From positions 20,019-84,018 of the forward strand of contig NZ_WIJK01000007.1 of NCBI RefSeq assembly GCF_009496285.1: a stretch of 64,000 nucleotides of DNA, written 5' to 3'. Shown one piece after another: positions 61,929 to 64,000 of the stretch. Under the pieces are notes generated by a model. That model was not told where the DNA came from and did no database searches. It worked only from the letters and a program-made list of their open reading frames with translations. The position numbers were made by a program, and so were the translations under genes. Within the stretch, counting starts at the first letter, position 1; each line of letters opens with the position of its first letter. Source of the DNA: Streptococcus mitis (GTDB lineage: Bacteria > Bacillota > Bacilli > Lactobacillales > Streptococcaceae).

Positions 61929-61964
61929 AAAAATCCTCTGTTTAAAAAACAAAGGATTTTTTTC
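61929..61964 (-). terminator. rpsA terminator
   Basis: AAAATCCTTTGTT/AACAGAGGATTTT stem (one G-U) with T's on the minus strand. Confidence 0.85.
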
Positions 61965-61977
61965 AAATTCAAATGAA

Positions 61978-63180
61978 TTAAAGTTCGATGTCTCCGAACA
62001 AGTCAGCCATTGAGAATCCTGTTTGAGTTTCAGGGAGTTCAAAGTCACGTTTTTCTTGACGTTTTGGACGACGTGGACGTGGAGCACGTTTTTCTTCTTT
62101 TTGTCCTTCTTCTTGAGCTGGACGTTCTTCAAGAGCTTTGATAGAAAGTGAAACGCGTTCTGCATCAGCGTTAACTTCAAGAACTTTAACAGTAACTTCT
62201 TGACCAACTTTAAGAGCTTCTTTTGGATTTTCAATACGTTTGTGTGAAATTTGTGATACGTGAACAAGTCCATCGATACCTGGCAATACTTCAACAAATG
62301 CACCGAAGTCAGTCAAACGTTTAACTGTACCTTCTACAACATCACCTTTAGCCAATTTTTGCTCAACGCCATCCCATGGTCCAGGTGTTGTAGCTTTAAG
62401 TGAAAGTGATACACGTCCTTCTTCTTCGTTAAGATCAAGGATTTTCACTTCAACTTCTTCACCAACAGTTACAACTGATTTTGGTGAAACGTTACGTTCG
62501 TGTGACAATTCAGTCAAGTGAACCAATCCGTCAACACCACCAAGGTCGATGAAAGCACCGAAGCTTGTGATACGTGCAACTTTACCAGTTACAACATCAC
62601 CAACAGCCAATTTACCGAATACTTCAGCACGAGCTGCTGCAGTTGCTGCTTCTACAACTTCACGACGTGAAAGGATGAAGCGGTTTTCTTTAGGATCAAC
62701 TTCTTTGATTTTAGCATCAAACTCTTGACCTACAAAACGCTCAGTGTTACGTACAAAACGAGTATCCAACATTGAAGCTGGGATAAATCCACGTACACCT
62801 TCAAATTCAACAGAAAGTCCACCTTTAACAGCGCGAGTTCCTTTAACTGTAACAACTTCTTCTTCGCGACCAACAAGTTTGTCCCATGCTTTGCGAGCTT
62901 CAAGGCGTTTTTTAGATACAAGGTATGTAACTGTATCAGTATCTTTACCAACTACTTGACGAAGTACAAGAACATCCAATACTTCTCCTACTTTAACAAA
63001 GTCATTGATATCTGCATCGCGATCGTTTGTCAATTCGCGAAGAGTCAAGACACCTTCAACACCAGTTCCTGAGATTGCAACGTTAGCTTGAGTCGCATCG
63101 ACTGTCAATACTTCAGCACTAACAACATCACCAGGCTCAACTTGGCTAACGCTATTTAGCAAATCTTCAAATTCGTTCAT
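61978..63180 (-). CDS. rpsA: 30S ribosomal protein S1
   Basis: The 400-residue protein has four S1 repeats. Clear examples are VVTGKVARITSFGAFIDLGG-VDGLVHLTELSHER and VVEGTVKRLTDFGAFVEVLPG-IDGLVHVSQISHKR, with two earlier, more divergent units. A charged tail (RAPRPRRPKRQEKRD) follows. It helps mRNA bind the 30S subunit. Four repeats is usual for Firmicutes. GGAGG precedes the start, and codon bias is strong. Confidence 0.96.
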   Translation of the reverse strand: MNEFEDLLNSVSQVEPGDVVSAEVLTVDATQANVAISGTGVEGVLTLRELTNDRDADINDFVKVGEVLDVLVLRQVVGKDTDTVTYLVSKKRLEARKAWDKLVGREEEVVTVKGTRAVKGGLSVEFEGVRGFIPASMLDTRFVRNTERFVGQEFDAKIKEVDPKENRFILSRREVVEAATAAARAEVFGKLAVGDVVTGKVARITSFGAFIDLGGVDGLVHLTELSHERNVSPKSVVTVGEEVEVKILDLNEEEGRVSLSLKATTPGPWDGVEQKLAKGDVVEGTVKRLTDFGAFVEVLPGIDGLVHVSQISHKRIENPKEALKVGQEVTVKVLEVNADAERVSLSIKALEERPAQEEGQKEEKRAPRPRRPKRQEKRDFELPETQTGFSMADLFGDIEL

Positions 63181-63342
63181 CTAAAAAATCCTCCAACAAT
63201 CAAGCTTTTCTTAAGCTTGACATACTTATAATTTTTTCCTAAGCACCCGCAAAGACATGTTATATCGTTCACGTCCTTCAATTATAAAAATAAAATACCC
63301 TAAGATATTTTTCTTTTTATCCTTGAATTTATTACCTAAGAA

Positions 63343-63414
63343 CTGGGGTAGCTGGATTCGAACCAACGCATGAGGGAGTCAAAGTCCCTTGCCTTACCGC
63401 TTGGCTATACCCCA
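63343..63414 (-). tRNA. tRNA-Gln (anticodon UUG)
   Basis: On the minus strand acceptor TGGGGTA/TACCCCA with discriminator G, anticodon stem AGGGA/TCCCT and loop CTTTGAC (anticodon TTG), and T arm GGTTCGAATCC. CCA is not encoded. Confidence 0.94.
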
Positions 63415-63423
63415 AAAGTGAAA

Positions 63424-63504
63424 TGGAGAGAGAGGGATTCGAACCCCCGAACCCGAAGGAGCGGATTTACAGTCCGCCGCGTTTAGCCTCTTCGCTATCT
63501 CTCC
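63424..63504 (-). tRNA. tRNA-Tyr (anticodon GUA)
   Basis: 81 nt with a long variable arm, acceptor GGAGAGA/TCTCTCC, discriminator A, anticodon loop CTGTAAA (GTA) and T arm GGTTCGAATCC. CCA is not encoded. It is 9 nt upstream of tRNA-Gln and probably on one transcript with it. Confidence 0.94.
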
Positions 63505-63553
63505 AATGTTCAACAAAAACTATTATATCATGAAAATTTACAAAAAACAAGCT

Positions 63554-63784
63554 TTATTTTGCTAAATTATAGTTTTCAATCAAAATTTCCACAGCTTTTT
63601 CAAGTTTTTTATAAAAACTATCGACATTTCCATTCTTTATGATCGCAAATTGATTGTCTAATTCGGCAATTTCACCAATAACCTTTTTACCAATCGTTAA
63701 AGTATACCCTTCATACTTTTCCTTACCAACTAAAACAGTTGCGTCTGTTAATTGAATTTCAATTTTTTTATCTTTTTTACTCAT
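63554..63784 (-). CDS. DUF2969-family protein
   Basis: From ATG 63784 (AGAGG upstream) the protein has 76 residues: MSKKDKKIEIQLTDATVLVG, then KYEGYTLTIGKKVIGEIAEL and a C-terminal helix EKAVEILIENYNLAK. It fits DUF2969, a short beta-rich family of lactic acid bacteria with no known role. The open frame continues upstream to 63955 but crosses a terminator. Confidence 0.82.
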   Translation of the reverse strand: MSKKDKKIEIQLTDATVLVGKEKYEGYTLTIGKKVIGEIAELDNQFAIIKNGNVDSFYKKLEKAVEILIENYNLAK

Positions 63785-63840
63785 ACGATACCTCTTTTCA
63801 CTCTTCCTATTGTACAAGAAATTTAAAAAACTGGCAAGAA

Positions 63841-63877
63841 AAAACTCTTTATCAAGACAACCTTGATAAAGAGTCAG
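63841..63877 (-). terminator. Terminator hairpin upstream of the DUF2969 gene
   Basis: GACTCTTTATCAAGG/CTTGATAAAGAGTT stem with T's on the minus strand, ending a transcript that enters from beyond the right edge. Confidence 0.75.
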
Positions 63878-63883
63878 AACGAA

Positions 63884-63919
63884 GACAAACGTCATTTTTG
63901 GTGTTTGTCTTTTTCTGTT
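63884..63919 (+). terminator. Second hairpin near the right edge
   Basis: AGACAAAC/GTTTGTCT stem with TTTTTCTG on the plus strand. No plus-strand gene ends here inside the window, so its role is unclear. Confidence 0.4.
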
Positions 63920-64000
63920 TTCAAAAATATTTTGTCTCATCATCTGATATTCCATTCAAAAATCGAATTTAGAACAAAATAAAAAGGGATATTCTCTATC

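Overview
The window is chromosomal DNA from a low-GC Firmicute, almost certainly a mitis-group Streptococcus close to S. mitis, S. oralis or S. pneumoniae. Five observations support this. The F-ATPase operon runs c-a-b-delta-alpha-gamma-beta-epsilon (atpE before atpB), which is the streptococcal order. A pneumococcal-type BOX repeat is present. A prtA-type LPKTG-anchored subtilase is present. comEA carries a ComX/SigX cin-box (TACGAATA). Extended -10 promoters (TGnTATAAT) are frequent. AtpE and PrtA differ at many residues from the S. pneumoniae sequences as I remember them, so a commensal relative is more likely than S. pneumoniae itself.

Layout. 1-9.4 kb holds small housekeeping units: a DUF1275 membrane protein (cut by the window edge), an oxidoreductase/DEAD-box helicase pair, a YwfO-type HD hydrolase, a Cof-type HAD phosphatase, tRNA-Arg(CCU), rplS with its leader, a tandem fluoride-channel pair with chorismate mutase, flavodoxin, a DHH phosphodiesterase, rpmE2 and a YbjQ protein. 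9.6-14.7 kb holds hup, a DegV protein, a TPR protein overlapping an AI-2E-family membrane protein, and a lactonase. 14.9-21.2 kb is the complete F1Fo ATPase operon (atpEBFHAGDC) with a strong promoter and a CcpA-like cre site. 21.4-26.6 kb holds a CHY zinc-finger protein, a U32 peptidase-family protein, the competence uptake operon comEA-comEC and a GNAT acetyltransferase. 26.8-27.4 kb is an unrecognised protein, followed by ald.

28.7-37.0 kb is the accessory part. It contains a 2191-residue prtA subtilase with its own promoter, paired operator-like palindromes and a BOX element in the 5' leader, then a decayed IS1182-family transposase. The block is bounded by 24-nt inverted repeats with one mismatch, each next to a terminator-like hairpin, so prtA looks as if it was delivered between ald and phoH by IS ends.

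37.0-49.6 kb is translation, replication and metabolism: phoH, yozE, cvfB, frr-pyrH, trmFO, tmk-holB-yabA-rsmI, proBAC and tuf. 50.0-64.0 kb holds a second AI-2E-family protein, dacA (PBP3), an APC permease, the SUF iron-sulfur operon (sufCDSUB), a DUF3272 protein, the fRMsr-dnaX pair, rpsA, tRNA-Gln and tRNA-Tyr, and a DUF2969 protein. A dispersed two-hairpin repeat recurs at four gene 3' ends and appears to double as a terminator. No CRISPR array, prophage, rRNA operon or replication origin was seen.
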